Notes: generated from the sequence alone by a model not told the origin. Shown: positions 25,806 through 35,019, counted from the first letter of the stretch. The stretch: DNA of 64,000 bases from Sphingomonas sp. UV9 (GCF_004101245.1 NZ_SCIN01000006.1:1-64000); one strand, 5' to 3'. Made by a program: numbers and translations.

Positions 25806-26972
25806 CTATTCTTCCTCACCCGCGCCCTTGCCGAGTTCGGCTTTGAGCAGGAATGCGTTCTTGGTCGCGACCTGGCTGCCGCCCGCTAGACCCTTCAGGA
25901 TCTCGACGCGGCCATTGCTGCGCTGTCCGATCGTGATGTTTTGCGCGCGGAAGCCCTTGGCAGTCCGTACGAACACGACATCGCGCCCTTCGAGCGTCTG
26001 GACCGCATCTTCCGGCACCACGATCGCGTTTGACGTGCTGCCCCGGCTCGGGAGTAGACGCACTCGCACCGCGAGACCCGGTTGCAGCGTTCCCGTCACA
26101 TCGAGGACCGCGGTCGCCGAGCGAGTGTCGTTGGCCAGGCCCGGCGTGATGGCGCGCACCCGCGCCTCCACGGTCCGGCCATCAGGCAGCTCGATGATCG
26201 CCCGATCGCCTGGCGATAGCCGCTGCGCATCGGTCGGCCCGACTGCCGCCTCGACCTGGATCTTCGACGCATCCGCGACGCGCATCAACTCGGTCTCGGG
26301 TTGGACGAAGGCACCAAGGCTGACGTTCTCCGAGGTGACGCGGCCCGAAATTGGACTCGACACCAGCACGCCGCGCCCATCAGATGTAATCCGTGCGGCA
26401 CCTGCCGCGACGCTGGCGCGCCGCGCTTCGGCCGCGGCAGACGCAGCTTCAGCCTGCGCCTGTTCCAGCTCGACGCGGGCAGAGACCTTCTGGCGATACA
26501 GGTAACTTTCGCGCGCGAGCGCCTTTTGCGCCAGCGTCGACTTGGCAGCAGCAGCGCTGCGATCGGCCGCGATCTGTGCCGCATCGCGACTTTCAACGAT
26601 CGCCAGCGTCTCGCCGGCGCGCACCGGGTCGCCGAGCCGCTTCATCAGCCGCGTGACGGCGCCAGCTGCGCGGGCGTTGACGATCGCTTCCCCTTGTGGC
26701 GATGCACTGACGGTCGCTTGCGCAACGATCTCTGCACCCAGCCCGCCGGGATTGATCGTCTCGGTTGCGATGCCAGCCTGCTCGATCGCCTGCGCTGTCA
26801 TCGCTACCGTGTCGGGTGCTTTCTCTTCGGGGGCGGGAGCGGCCGTATTACCGTCTGCGGCTTCACTGGCAGCAGGTTTGTCCGCGGTGCAGCGTGCAAC
26901 GCCGAAACCACCAAGAGCGGCGACGAGCGCGACGGCTGCGCCGCCGCCAAGCAGGCGCTTATCCTTCATCAT
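25806..26972 (-). CDS. czcB: RND periplasmic adaptor CzcB
   Basis: A 388-residue protein with an N-terminal hydrophobic anchor (VALVAALGGFGVARC). The barrel-sandwich/lipoyl halves are at AEIVAQATVSASPQGEAIVNARAAG and SPISGRVTSENVSLGAFV. A long helical hairpin (DRSAAAAKSTLAQKALARES...) and a beta-barrel follow. It bridges CzcA and CzcC. It overlaps czcC by 4 nt. The His/Glu-rich metal-binding N-terminal extension of some CzcB proteins is absent; an acidic segment APAPEEKAPD is present. Confidence 0.9.
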   Translation of the reverse strand: MMKDKRLLGGGAAVALVAALGGFGVARCTADKPAASEAADGNTAAPAPEEKAPDTVAMTAQAIEQAGIATETINPGGLGAEIVAQATVSASPQGEAIVNARAAGAVTRLMKRLGDPVRAGETLAIVESRDAAQIAADRSAAAAKSTLAQKALARESYLYRQKVSARVELEQAQAEAASAAAEARRASVAAGAARITSDGRGVLVSSPISGRVTSENVSLGAFVQPETELMRVADASKIQVEAAVGPTDAQRLSPGDRAIIELPDGRTVEARVRAITPGLANDTRSATAVLDVTGTLQPGLAVRVRLLPSRGSTSNAIVVPEDAVQTLEGRDVVFVRTAKGFRAQNITIGQRSNGRVEILKGLAGGSQVATKNAFLLKAELGKGAGEEE

Positions 26973-28342
26973 CGTTCATCTCCGGAAATCGTGGGGGCCG
27001 GCGTCGTGAGCCGGTCGAGCCGAGCCTGCGCGTCGTGATACAAGGCGAGTGCATCGACATAGGTCTGGCGGGTCTGTGAGAGTGTGCGCTCGGCATCGAG
27101 GAGCGCGATCTGGTCGAACTTGCCCTGGCTCCAGCCGATCCGCGCGATGCGCGCGGCTTCCTGTGCCGCGGCGAGGCCAGGACCACCCGCCGCTCGTGCC
27201 GTGGCGGCAGCATTCGCAACCTCGGTCTGCGCGCTGGCGATCTGCTGACGGGTGTCGACGACCGCCAGACTGCGCAGCGCCTGTGCCTGGGTCTGTTCAG
27301 CCTGCGACTGCGCGACGAACGCGCTGCCGTTGTTGAAGAACGGTATCGGGATCGAAAGGCCGACGACGGCCGCAGTGTCGTTGGTCGCCGCCAGCCGTCG
27401 CGCGAATGCGCTGACCGTCAGGTCCGGAACACGCAACGAGCGGGCCACGCGAACTTGCGCATCGGCAGTGCGGACGTCGGCTTGTGCCGCAACGAGTGCC
27501 AGCGTTCCTTCGATATCGACGGGGCGCTGTGGTCCATAGCCATCGATCCGCTCGAACCAGGCGCGGTCGAGCGGTCCCGTTACAACTGTATTGAGCAATG
27601 TCTCGAGATTGGTACGCGCTGCCTGTGCCTGCCGGGTCGCGCTATCGGCCGCGACCTGCGCATTGATACGCAGCACGTCCGCGCGCTGTTGCTCGATCGG
27701 GCTGACATCACCGGCCTTCACGCGCTCGCTCGATACGCGGAACGCGTTATTGGCAATCCCCACCTGCTCCGCCAGTACCTCAGAACGACGTTCGGTCGCA
27801 GCGGCCTCGATATAGAGTTGCGTGACCCGTAAGCGCAGATCCGCCCGCGCGATCTTGGACTGGATCTGTGCGCGGGTCAGACGAGCAGTCGCAAGGGCGA
27901 CACGCGCGGGGCGCTTACCGCCCAGCTCGAGCGGCAGCGCCACGCCGACTGTGGTCTCCGAACTCCGGACACCCCTGTAGGCACCGCTGCCGCCGATATT
28001 TTCGACCTGCGTCTGAAACTCGGGATTGGGGCGCAGCCCCGCCACGCGCCTAGCGGCGGTTGCGGCCGCGACGTTTGCGGTCGCGGCGCCGATAGAAGGC
28101 AGCGCGGGTTGCGTGCTACCGTCAGGACCAGGCGTTGCCCCCCCGGAATTGATGCTGCTCGTCGACGGCGTGCCGGCAGCCGCTGGCATGCCAGCAGCGC
28201 CGAGGGCGGCGTCGAGTGAGAAGGCGGGCATTGCCTGTGGCGAAGTAGTCGCCGCCGGGATACCGGTCGGCGGTGATGTTTGCGCCCCGGCCACACTGGC
28301 CAGGGACGCCGCGACCATGAAGGTCGCGATTGTACGTTGCAT
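26969..28342 (-). CDS. czcC: TolC-family outer-membrane factor CzcC
   Basis: A 457-residue protein with a Sec signal peptide (MQRTIATFMVAASLASVAGAQ) and two repeats of long alpha-helices, as in TolC/OEP proteins (ARVALATARLTRAQIQSKIARADL ... ALYHDAQARLDRL). It provides the outer-membrane exit for CzcBA. A Gly/Ser/Pro-rich linker at about 40-90 precedes the first helix. It is the first gene of the long minus-strand czc operon; 65 nt separate it from the His-rich protein upstream. Confidence 0.9.
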   Translation of the reverse strand: MQRTIATFMVAASLASVAGAQTSPPTGIPAATTSPQAMPAFSLDAALGAAGMPAAAGTPSTSSINSGGATPGPDGSTQPALPSIGAATANVAAATAARRVAGLRPNPEFQTQVENIGGSGAYRGVRSSETTVGVALPLELGGKRPARVALATARLTRAQIQSKIARADLRLRVTQLYIEAAATERRSEVLAEQVGIANNAFRVSSERVKAGDVSPIEQQRADVLRINAQVAADSATRQAQAARTNLETLLNTVVTGPLDRAWFERIDGYGPQRPVDIEGTLALVAAQADVRTADAQVRVARSLRVPDLTVSAFARRLAATNDTAAVVGLSIPIPFFNNGSAFVAQSQAEQTQAQALRSLAVVDTRQQIASAQTEVANAAATARAAGGPGLAAAQEAARIARIGWSQGKFDQIALLDAERTLSQTRQTYVDALALYHDAQARLDRLTTPAPTISGDER

Positions 28343-28407
28343 CGATGATGACTCCTGACGAACCTCGTTCGCCCCGCGCGGCAGCAGCCGGCGGGGTCAG
28401 CGGGTCG

Positions 28408-28767
28408 TCAGGCTTGCGGGGGTCTCAACGCGGGATCGGCCGTGGACAGCGGCAGCATCGACCGGCCCGCAGACGTGGGAGCAAGGCGAAGGTCACGCAT
28501 TACGGTGCTGCTTGCGACCTTTATCGGCGCCGCGACATGATCGCCGTGGCACCCGCCATGGTGGTGAGGATATCCTTTGTCGCCATCGGCAGGGACTTCG
28601 TCGGCATCGCCGGGGGAATGACCCTCCGCGATCTGCTCGCCGGGCGTCTCGACAGCGCTGATGCTCGCATCCGGTCGCTCCAGCGCGTGCGCCGTCGCCG
28701 TCCCCCCAAGGGAGAGGACGAGCATCAGGCAGGCAAGGATGTTCAACAGGCGTCGCACGTTCAGCAT
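28408..28767 (-). CDS. Exported His-rich protein next to czcCBA (CzcI-like)
   Basis: A 119-residue protein with a signal peptide (LLNILACLMLVLSLGGTATAHA). The mature part has a Gly/His cluster YPHHHGGCHGDHVAAP near residues 66-81 and is otherwise acidic and proline-containing. It lies directly upstream of czcC on the same strand. CzcI and CopL-like periplasmic proteins in similar positions bind metal and modulate resistance. No conserved family was recognised with certainty. Confidence 0.6.
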   Translation of the reverse strand: MLNVRRLLNILACLMLVLSLGGTATAHALERPDASISAVETPGEQIAEGHSPGDADEVPADGDKGYPHHHGGCHGDHVAAPIKVASSTVMRDLRLAPTSAGRSMLPLSTADPALRPPQA

Positions 28768-28825
28768 GATAGCAAGAGTGTCGGGGTTAGGATAGCGGTG
28801 CCGTCGGGACAGGCTTCGATGACGA

Positions 28826-29476
28826 TCATCGCAAAGCTTCCGGCGCTACCGGCTTAGCTTTGCGCCATGCGTGAATCGCTTCCGACAGAACGTGCCACGA
28901 CGAGCGCAGGAAGATCATGGCGATAATGCCGCCTACTGCTATGTCCGGCCATGCCGCGCCGGTCATCGCAACCAGCCCGGCCGCGATCAGCACGCCGACG
29001 TTGGAGGCGACGTCGTTGCGCGAACACTCGAACGTGCTCGACATATTCACGTTCTCCGACCGGAAGCGCCACAACATGGCGAGGCAGGTCAGGTTGGCAA
29101 CCAGCGCGGCGCTGCCGAACGCCAGCATCAGCGTCGACGAGGGTGGCACGCCGTTCATGATCTTGTCGAAGATCTCGAACACGACCGCGATGCCGAACGC
29201 AAGAATGATGCCGCCCTTGGCGAGCGCCGCCCCCGCTTCCCAGCGTGGGCCGCGGCTCAGCGCATATAGGCTGAGGGCATAGACGAACGCATCGCCGAGC
29301 ATGTCGACCGAATCCGCCATCAGCGCCGAAGAGCGGGCGAAGACGCCCCCGCCGAACTCGGCGACGAACATGACGAAGTTGATGATCATGACGGCGATCA
29401 GCACGCGCCGCTGATCGGCCTTGCGGCCGAGCTGCGCGATCGTGTCGCTTTTCCTGGAACAGCAATCGTCCGCCAT
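28826..29476 (-). CDS. czcD: CDF-family cation efflux protein (CzcD-like)
   Basis: A 216-residue protein from the ATG at 29476 (MADDCCSRKSDTIAQLGRK). Six transmembrane helices carry the metal sites in LMADSVDMLGDAFVYALSLYA (helix 2) and ECSRNDVASNVGVLI (helix 5). The N-terminal CC pair is notable. It is divergent from a MerR-type regulator, and a MerR-type promoter lies between them (-35 on the minus strand at 29537-29532), so its expression is metal-induced. Confidence 0.85.
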   Translation of the reverse strand: MADDCCSRKSDTIAQLGRKADQRRVLIAVMIINFVMFVAEFGGGVFARSSALMADSVDMLGDAFVYALSLYALSRGPRWEAGAALAKGGIILAFGIAVVFEIFDKIMNGVPPSSTLMLAFGSAALVANLTCLAMLWRFRSENVNMSSTFECSRNDVASNVGVLIAAGLVAMTGAAWPDIAVGGIIAMIFLRSSWHVLSEAIHAWRKAKPVAPEALR

Positions 29477-29506
29477 CTTACCACTCGATTCGTGTGTCGG
29501 ACCCCC

Positions 29507-29537
29507 CATATGCACCCTCATGTCACTAGAGGGTCAA
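29507..29537 (-). promoter_or_regulatory. MerR-type promoter for czcD
   Basis: On the minus strand a -35 TTGACC (29537-29532) and a -10 CATATG (29512-29507) are separated by 19 nt, the long spacer typical of MerR-family promoters. An ACCCT...AGGGT dyad lies inside the spacer region. The cognate regulator is probably the divergent gene at 29546. Confidence 0.65.
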
Positions 29538-29545
29538 GGGCTCGC

Positions 29546-29938
29546 ATGAAGATCGGAGAAGTCGCGAAACTAACCGGTCTGAAGGTCGAGACCGTCCGAT
29601 ATTATGAAGGCGAAGGGTTGATCGGCGCGCCTCGCCGCAATGGCGGTAATTACCGCCTTTACGACCGGTCTCACCTAGAACGCCTGACATTCATCAAGCG
29701 CTCGCGCGACCTCGGCTTCACGCTCGATCAGGTGCGTGACCTGCTTCGCCTGGCGGACGATCCGCGCGGATCGTGCGATGCGGTCGACAAGATAGCAGTG
29801 GTGCATATTGAGGAAATCGATCGCAAGCTCGCTGACCTCCACGCGTTACGCGATGAGGTTGCCACATGGGGTCGCTGTGACGCGACCACGATCGCCGAAT
29901 GCCGGTTGATTGACGCTTTATCTTCACCGCGACCTTGA
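29546..29938 (+). CDS. MerR-family metal regulator (CadR/ZntR-like)
   Basis: A 130-residue protein from the ATG at 29546. The N-terminal winged HTH is KIGEVAKLTGLKVETVRYYEGEGLI, and the dimerisation helix precedes Cys ligands at C77, C111 and C119. The spacing resembles ZntR/CadR/PbrR, which respond to Zn, Cd or Pb. It is divergent from the CDF gene and should activate it by distorting the 19-nt-spacer promoter. The exact metal cannot be read from these residues. Confidence 0.85.
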   Translation: MKIGEVAKLTGLKVETVRYYEGEGLIGAPRRNGGNYRLYDRSHLERLTFIKRSRDLGFTLDQVRDLLRLADDPRGSCDAVDKIAVVHIEEIDRKLADLHALRDEVATWGRCDATTIAECRLIDALSSPRP

Positions 29939-30041
29939 GGGGTGACCCGACATTGTCATCAGCGATATCTTTGTTCTTTCCCCTGAGGCCGGGTCAAAAA
30001 CCACTCGGCAACGAACGCAAGTCCCACCAGGAGATATCGAG

Positions 30042-30251
30042 TTGACCGGGCAGCGTGGCGTACGCTGGACCGATGAGACCGACGCCGACCTGAGACGGCG
30101 CGTTGCGGCTAAGCAGACGATTGCGCAGATCGCACGCGAGATGGGACGAACGATGGACGCGATCCGGGGCCGGGCAGCGTCTCTGCGGATCACGCTTCGC
30201 TCGTCACAACGACCCTGGCGCGATGGCGTTACTCATCGCCGTAGCGAGTAA
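30042..30251 (+). CDS. Small basic HTH-like protein (TTG start)
   Basis: A 69-residue protein starting at TTG 30042, eight nt after the strong ribosome-binding site AGGAGA. Residues 8-50 (WTDETDADLRRRVAAKQTIAQIAREMGRTMDAIRGRAASL) look like a Myb/SANT-type or simple HTH with a regulator feel. I know no named family. It lies between two MerR-type regulators in opposite directions. It may be a DNA-binding protein of the metal region. Confidence 0.5.
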   Translation: MTGQRGVRWTDETDADLRRRVAAKQTIAQIAREMGRTMDAIRGRAASLRITLRSSQRPWRDGVTHRRSE

Positions 30252-30260
30252 GGCCCAGAT

Positions 30261-30644
30261 TCAAGCTTCCATGCGGCGAAGAATCGGGCAGTCCGGTCGA
30301 TCATCTCCGTGGCAGCGGTTTACCAATTCCAGCAGCGTCGATCGCATGTCTTCGAGCGTCGCCGCCTTACGCCCAAGTTCATCAGCGCGCGCTTGGGCAA
30401 GCATTTTGACTTCACCGCTGGATCGGCTGCGATCAGACCACAGCCCGAGCAGCGTCCTAATCTCCTCGATCGGAAAGCCCAGGTCACGCGCGTTGGCAAT
30501 GAAGCGAAGGCGGTGAACGTCGGGGTCGGCATAGTCGCGGTAACTCCCACGCCGGGGCGGCGCGGGCACGAGACCGATCTTCTCGTAATGGCGGATCATG
30601 CGCTGCGAGACGCCGCTGGCATCCGATGCCGCTCCGATGTTCAT
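30261..30644 (-). CDS. cueR: MerR-family copper regulator CueR
   Basis: A 127-residue protein with an HTH at NIGAASDASGVSQRMIRHYEKIGLV. The metal loop holds Cys in RCHGDDRPDCPIL (C110 and C118), the two-Cys Cu(I)-site pattern of CueR. It overlaps copA by 4 nt on the same strand, so regulator and pump share an operon whose promoter (33166-33196) has the matching MerR-type architecture. Confidence 0.88.
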   Translation of the reverse strand: MNIGAASDASGVSQRMIRHYEKIGLVPAPPRRGSYRDYADPDVHRLRFIANARDLGFPIEEIRTLLGLWSDRSRSSGEVKMLAQARADELGRKAATLEDMRSTLLELVNRCHGDDRPDCPILRRMEA

Positions 30645-33139
30645 AGCTTTACCGTGTTCAACCGTAGCGCGTTAAGGACCACGGTAAGGGACGAGAGCGC
30701 CATCGCCGCGCCGGCCAGCATCGGCGAGAGGAGGATGCCCGCCACGGGGTAGAGCACCCCGGCCGCGACCGGCACGCCGATCCCGTTGAACAGGAACGAG
30801 AAGAACAGGTTCTGACGGATATTCCGCATCGTCGCCTGAGCGAGCTTCCGCGCACGCACGATCGCCGACAGATCGCCGCGCGTGAGCGTTATGCCGGCAC
30901 TTTCGATCGCTACGTCTGTTCCCGTGCCCATCGCGAGGCCCACGTCCGCAGCCGCCAGAGCGGGCGCATCGTTGATTCCGTCGCCGGCCATCGCGACCTT
31001 GGCACCGGACGTTTTCAGTTCGCCGATGATACGCGCCTTGTCCTCCGGGCGCAGGCCAGCGCGCACGTCGTCAAGTCCGCCGACGGCGCGGCCGACCGCA
31101 TCGGCAGTCGTCTGATTGTCACCGGTCAGCATGATGACGCGGAGCCCCTGTTGGCGAAGCGCGGCGATTGCCTCTCCGGCGTCGGCGCGCACCGGATCGG
31201 CGACCGCGAGCAGGCCGGCAAGAGCGGCGTCGATCGCCACCAAGATTACGCCTGCACCCTCGCCGCGATGACGATCAGCAGCGTCATCGAGGGGCTTGGG
31301 ATCAGCGCCGATCCGGCTCATCTGCGCTGCGTTCCCAATCACGACCGAGCGACCACCCACCGTTGCGCTGACACCTAGACCGGTTTGCGAGGCGAAGTCC
31401 GTGACCGTGCCGAGCTGCAATGCCCGTTCTTTGGCGGCAACGACGATCGCGTGTGCGAGCGGGTGTTCCGATTGCCCTTCGACGGCCGCAGCAAGCGCGA
31501 GTAGGTCGTTCTCTACGACCGCGCCGATCGTCTGGACCGCGATGAGCTTGGGTTTGCCTTCCGTGAGCGTGCCCGTCTTGTCGATGACCAGTGTGTCGAC
31601 TTTCTCTAGCCCCTGTAGCGCTTCCGCGTTCTTCACCAGAACGCCGGCCTGGGCGCCACGTCCGGTGCCGACCATGATCGACATGGGCGTAGCGAGACCC
31701 AGCGCGCAGGGGCAGGCAATGACGAGCACGGCTATGGCATTGAGCATGGCATGGCCCATGCGCGGCTCAGGGCCCACCAGCGACCACACCACGAACGTCG
31801 CGATAGAAACCAGCACGACCAACGGCACGAACCAGCCAGACACCTGATCGGCGACTGCCTGGATCGGGGCACGGCTGCGCTGCGCGTCCGCGACCATGCG
31901 GACGATCCGCGCCAGCATCGTATCCGACCCGACCGCGCGCGCTTCCATGACCAGGCTGCCCGTGCCGTTGACTGTTCCACCCGTGACGGCCGCCTCAACC
32001 TCCTTGAGGACAGGAGCCGGCTCGCCGGTGAGCATCGATTCATCGACCGAGGAGCGACCCTCGACGACCACGCCATCGACGGGGATCGCATCACCGGGAC
32101 GAACCCGCAGCCGATCGCCGGCCGCCACGTCGGCAAGGCCGACTTCTTCCTCGGACCCGTCCGATCGCACCCGGCGCGCCGTCTTCGGGGCAAGGTCCAT
32201 GAGGGCGCGGATCGCGCGTCCTGTTGCCGCCCTCGCTCGCAGTTCGAGGACCTGTCCGAGCAGCACCAAGGCTACCACCACTCCGGCCGCCTCGTAATAG
32301 ACCGGGACCACACCGCCGTGCATGCGGAAAGTCGGCGGGAAGATGCCGGGCGCGACCGTCGCGACCAGGCTGTAAAGGAAGGCGGCACCGACCCCGATCG
32401 AGATCAGCGTGAACATGTTGAGATGGCGGGTGCGAAGCGAGGTCCATCCCCGCTGGAAAAACGGCAAGCCCGCCCACAGTACGATCGGGGCGCTGAGCGC
32501 AAGCTGTACCCAAGGCGATGCGGCAGCACTGACGACATGGATGCCGAGCATTTCGGCGACCATCGAGATCGCCAGCAGCGGCACGGCGAGCACGCCCGCC
32601 ACCCACAGCCGCCGCGTGAAATCGACCAGCTCGGGATTAGGCCCATCATCGAGCGAAGGTTCTTCCGGTTCGAGCGCCATACCGCAAATCGGACACGTTC
32701 CCGGTCCCTCCTGACGGATTTGCGGGTGCATAGGACACGTCCAGATACCTCCCGGCGTCGCCGTTGGCTCAGGCTTCGGCTTTTCACCGAGATAGGCGTC
32801 AGGGTTGGCGACGAATTTGGTCCGGCAACCGGCGCTGCAAAAATGGTAGGTTTGGCCGGCGTGCTCGGCATGATGCGTCGTTTTCGCCGGATCGACCGTC
32901 ATCCCGCACACCGGGTCCGTAACCGTCGCTGCGCCTTCAGAGACTTTGCCGCCAGCGCAGCAACCTTCAGCCTCAGGGTGATGCTCGTTGTGTTTGGCCG
33001 TCTCGGGCCCCTCAGCCGCTTCACCCGAGCAGCAGGCCGCTGGCGCGGGAGAGACAGTCGCGGCCGCAGGCTCAGTGGTACTCTGCCCGGAACAGCCGCA
33101 CCCGCTGGCTTGAGGCGTATGGGAATGAGGGTCGTTCAT
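30641..33139 (-). CDS. copA: P1B-1-type Cu+ ATPase (CopA)
   Basis: An 832-residue pump. The N-terminus is Cys/His-rich (CGCSGQS, ACCSGEAAEG, EGCCAGGK). A YHS domain (VCGMTVDPAKTTHHAEHAGQTY ... C-AGC) and a heavy-metal-binding WTCPMHPQI ... CPICGMALEPE follow. The core has CPCALGLATP, DKTGTLTEGKP near 516, GDGINDAPAL, NLFFSFLFNGIGVPVA and MALSSLTVVLNA. The TM7 Tyr usual in P1B-1 proteins is Phe here. It exports Cu+ to the periplasm. It overlaps cueR by 4 nt. Confidence 0.92.
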   Translation of the reverse strand: MNDPHSHTPQASGCGCSGQSTTEPAAATVSPAPAACCSGEAAEGPETAKHNEHHPEAEGCCAGGKVSEGAATVTDPVCGMTVDPAKTTHHAEHAGQTYHFCSAGCRTKFVANPDAYLGEKPKPEPTATPGGIWTCPMHPQIRQEGPGTCPICGMALEPEEPSLDDGPNPELVDFTRRLWVAGVLAVPLLAISMVAEMLGIHVVSAAASPWVQLALSAPIVLWAGLPFFQRGWTSLRTRHLNMFTLISIGVGAAFLYSLVATVAPGIFPPTFRMHGGVVPVYYEAAGVVVALVLLGQVLELRARAATGRAIRALMDLAPKTARRVRSDGSEEEVGLADVAAGDRLRVRPGDAIPVDGVVVEGRSSVDESMLTGEPAPVLKEVEAAVTGGTVNGTGSLVMEARAVGSDTMLARIVRMVADAQRSRAPIQAVADQVSGWFVPLVVLVSIATFVVWSLVGPEPRMGHAMLNAIAVLVIACPCALGLATPMSIMVGTGRGAQAGVLVKNAEALQGLEKVDTLVIDKTGTLTEGKPKLIAVQTIGAVVENDLLALAAAVEGQSEHPLAHAIVVAAKERALQLGTVTDFASQTGLGVSATVGGRSVVIGNAAQMSRIGADPKPLDDAADRHRGEGAGVILVAIDAALAGLLAVADPVRADAGEAIAALRQQGLRVIMLTGDNQTTADAVGRAVGGLDDVRAGLRPEDKARIIGELKTSGAKVAMAGDGINDAPALAAADVGLAMGTGTDVAIESAGITLTRGDLSAIVRARKLAQATMRNIRQNLFFSFLFNGIGVPVAAGVLYPVAGILLSPMLAGAAMALSSLTVVLNALRLNTVKL

Positions 33140-33165
33140 GGCGTGAGACTCCTTCTACCCGAGGG

Positions 33166-33196
33166 CATGTAGGGTCTGACATCGTGTCAAGGTCAA
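33166..33196 (-). promoter_or_regulatory. CueR-type promoter for copA-cueR
   Basis: On the minus strand -35 TTGACC (33196-33191) and -10 TACATG (33171-33166) are separated by 19 nt. An imperfect dyad ACCTTGACA-CGA-TGTCAGACC spans the spacer, as expected for a CueR operator. It lies 27 nt upstream of the copA start. Confidence 0.75.
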
Positions 33197-33317
33197 GCCC
33201 GCCTACCTAGACTCTACGCGGCCGGGGCCGGTTGCCCTTGGAAACAAGCGGCGGTGGTACGCCGATTGATCAATAAGAGCAGGAGGCCGGGAGCCACGAG
33301 GACCGCCCGGCCGATCA

Positions 33318-34244
33318 TCACAGCGCCGATGCAGGGGGAGCGAGCGTGCCCAGCCAAGCGACGAGTCCAAGGATGGCGATGATGCACCCGGTCTCGATTA
33401 CGAGGCTCGCGCGCAACGCACCAAGAGCCTTGCGGTGATCGGCACTGGCGATCGATCGCTCGAAAGTCGGCGTCAACCGAAAGCGGTTGACGGCGGCAAG
33501 ACCGAGCATGGCTGCGAACAGCATCAGCTTGGCGAGCAGGAGCTGACCATAGAGCGACTTGCCGAGGTCCGTGAGGTGGTCGACACCGACCAACATCCAG
33601 CCGTTGACCAAGCCGGTGACGACGATCGTAGCGACCACGACCGTTCCGACCATCCCGAACCCGTGCAGTGCCCGGTGCGTCAGTTCAAGGTGTGCTGCAT
33701 CGACCCGCGCAGCGGGCCGCGAGACGAGAAGGATCAGCCCGAACAAGGCCCCGACCCAAGTCGCCGAAGCGACGAGGTGCAGAATATCGGCACCGAGGTG
33801 AACCCAGCCGATCGCGGCGTCATCCATCGCACCGTGCCCGGTCCATGCCAGCGTGCCGATCGCAACGACGCCGCAAAGGGCGACGATGCACAGCCAGATT
33901 CCGTGGCGAGCAATCATCATTGCCGCCACCCCAGCGACGATGAGTGCGACCATGCGGAGCTTCCAGGCCACCCCGATCGCAGAGCCGGTGAGCAGCGCGC
34001 CGATCGCTTCGCCATCGATCGGCCACGCTGGCGTTCCCGCCATCGAGGATGCCATCAGCACGATCCAGGCGGCCGAGAATAAGAGGCCGAGGGCGGCGCT
34101 GCCGACCAGCCATGCGCGCAGCGCGAGCGCATCACCGCGCTCGTCAGCTCGCAGCCCATAGATGCCGAATGCAGCGAGGCCGAACAGCGCCGCCAGCGTC
34201 AGGTAGAGCGCGAAGCGGATGCCGATCAGCGACCAATCGGTCAT
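33318..34244 (-). CDS. copD: Copper resistance membrane protein CopD
   Basis: A 308-residue polytopic inner-membrane protein with about eight helices (TDWSLIGIRFALYLTLAALFGLAAFG ... HLGADILHLVASATWVGALF). The H-x-GAD-LH--ASATW motif in the middle is characteristic of CopD/PcoD. CopD works with CopC in copper transfer across the inner membrane. It follows copC by 4 nt. Confidence 0.9.
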   Translation of the reverse strand: MTDWSLIGIRFALYLTLAALFGLAAFGIYGLRADERGDALALRAWLVGSAALGLLFSAAWIVLMASSMAGTPAWPIDGEAIGALLTGSAIGVAWKLRMVALIVAGVAAMMIARHGIWLCIVALCGVVAIGTLAWTGHGAMDDAAIGWVHLGADILHLVASATWVGALFGLILLVSRPAARVDAAHLELTHRALHGFGMVGTVVVATIVVTGLVNGWMLVGVDHLTDLGKSLYGQLLLAKLMLFAAMLGLAAVNRFRLTPTFERSIASADHRKALGALRASLVIETGCIIAILGLVAWLGTLAPPASAL

Positions 34245-34248
34245 CGTC

Positions 34249-34617
34249 TCACTTCACCGCAAAGGCATAGCTTCCGGCGACCTTGTGCGTGTCTGTCGAG
34301 ACCACCTGCCATGCCACGCTATAGCGGCCGTGCGGGAGCGAGCCGTTGGGAGTGACGATCAGCGTACGGCCATCAGGCCCCAGTTTTGCTACGCTGGCCA
34401 TCTTCATGGCTGCCATCCCGGGCATGGCAGCCATAGTCAGCTCGGCCTTGGAAAAGGCTGGCATCAGCTTTTCGCTGAAATGCAGCTCGATATGCGTCGG
34501 CTTGGCAACGGTCGCATTCGCGGACGGGCTCGCGGACAGCAGTTTGGGGTGCGCGTAGGCGGTGCTGGCGAGTGCAAGGCTTGCGGCAGTGGCGATCAGG
34601 ACATGGAAGCGGCGCAT
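34249..34617 (-). CDS. copC: Periplasmic copper-binding protein CopC
   Basis: A 122-residue protein with a Sec signal ending ASTAYA. The mature sequence begins HPKLLSASP, the His-1 copper-ligand end of CopC. A Met-rich segment (MPAFSKAELTMAAMPGMAAMKMASV) and a beta-sandwich end (SVAWQVVSTDTHKVAGSYAFAV) with the C-terminal His ligand follow. It binds copper and passes it to CopD. It is divergent from the CnrY-like regulator. Confidence 0.93.
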   Translation of the reverse strand: MRRFHVLIATAASLALASTAYAHPKLLSASPSANATVAKPTHIELHFSEKLMPAFSKAELTMAAMPGMAAMKMASVAKLGPDGRTLIVTPNGSLPHGRYSVAWQVVSTDTHKVAGSYAFAVK

Positions 34618-34743
34618 GGATGGCTCCTTCGTGATGGGGACTATCCTTCGTTACGCGCCCCAATCGACTACCCCTCGAAAGGTCGTGTTGAGGGATTGGG
34701 CTGCGGCATGCGTAACCTATGCTAGAGGGGTGGAGTGAACGAC

Positions 34744-35019
34744 ATGGATGACCTCGACGCAGTATTGACGAGGATGGCGCACGCTCCCGTGCCCGCCAGC
34801 CTCGACGGAATGGAAGCCAGAGTGCTTGCGCGCATCGCGGCGCGGCCAGCGGCGCGAGCCGGCACGGGCATCGGCGCAGTGACGATCGCCGTAGCGCTCG
34901 TCATGGGCGTATTTGGCGCGGGCTTTCCGGCCAGAGAGGCCGGGGCTGTGTCTGCGCTCTCGCCACTCGGGCCAATGTCGCCGCTCGCCCCGTCGATCTT
35001 GCTTGCCGGCGCGCCATGA
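34744..35019 (+). CDS. CnrY-like anti-sigma membrane protein
   Basis: About 91 residues from ATG 34744, eight nt after GGAG (GTG 34735 is possible). The N-terminal cytoplasmic helix (MDDLDAVLTRMAHAPVPASLDGMEARVLARI) precedes one membrane helix (IGAVTIAVALVMGVFGAGF) and a short periplasmic tail. Layout and order (Y-X-H, with 4-nt overlaps) match CnrY of Cupriavidus, which holds the sigma factor inactive. The call is by topology and context, because sequence identity is low. Confidence 0.65.
   Translation: MDDLDAVLTRMAHAPVPASLDGMEARVLARIAARPAARAGTGIGAVTIAVALVMGVFGAGFPAREAGAVSALSPLGPMSPLAPSILLAGAP

Noticed and set aside
31751..33172. A 473-residue open frame opposite the copper P-type ATPase
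   Set aside because: The ATPase motifs are all on the minus strand; the plus-strand frame is basic and repetitive.
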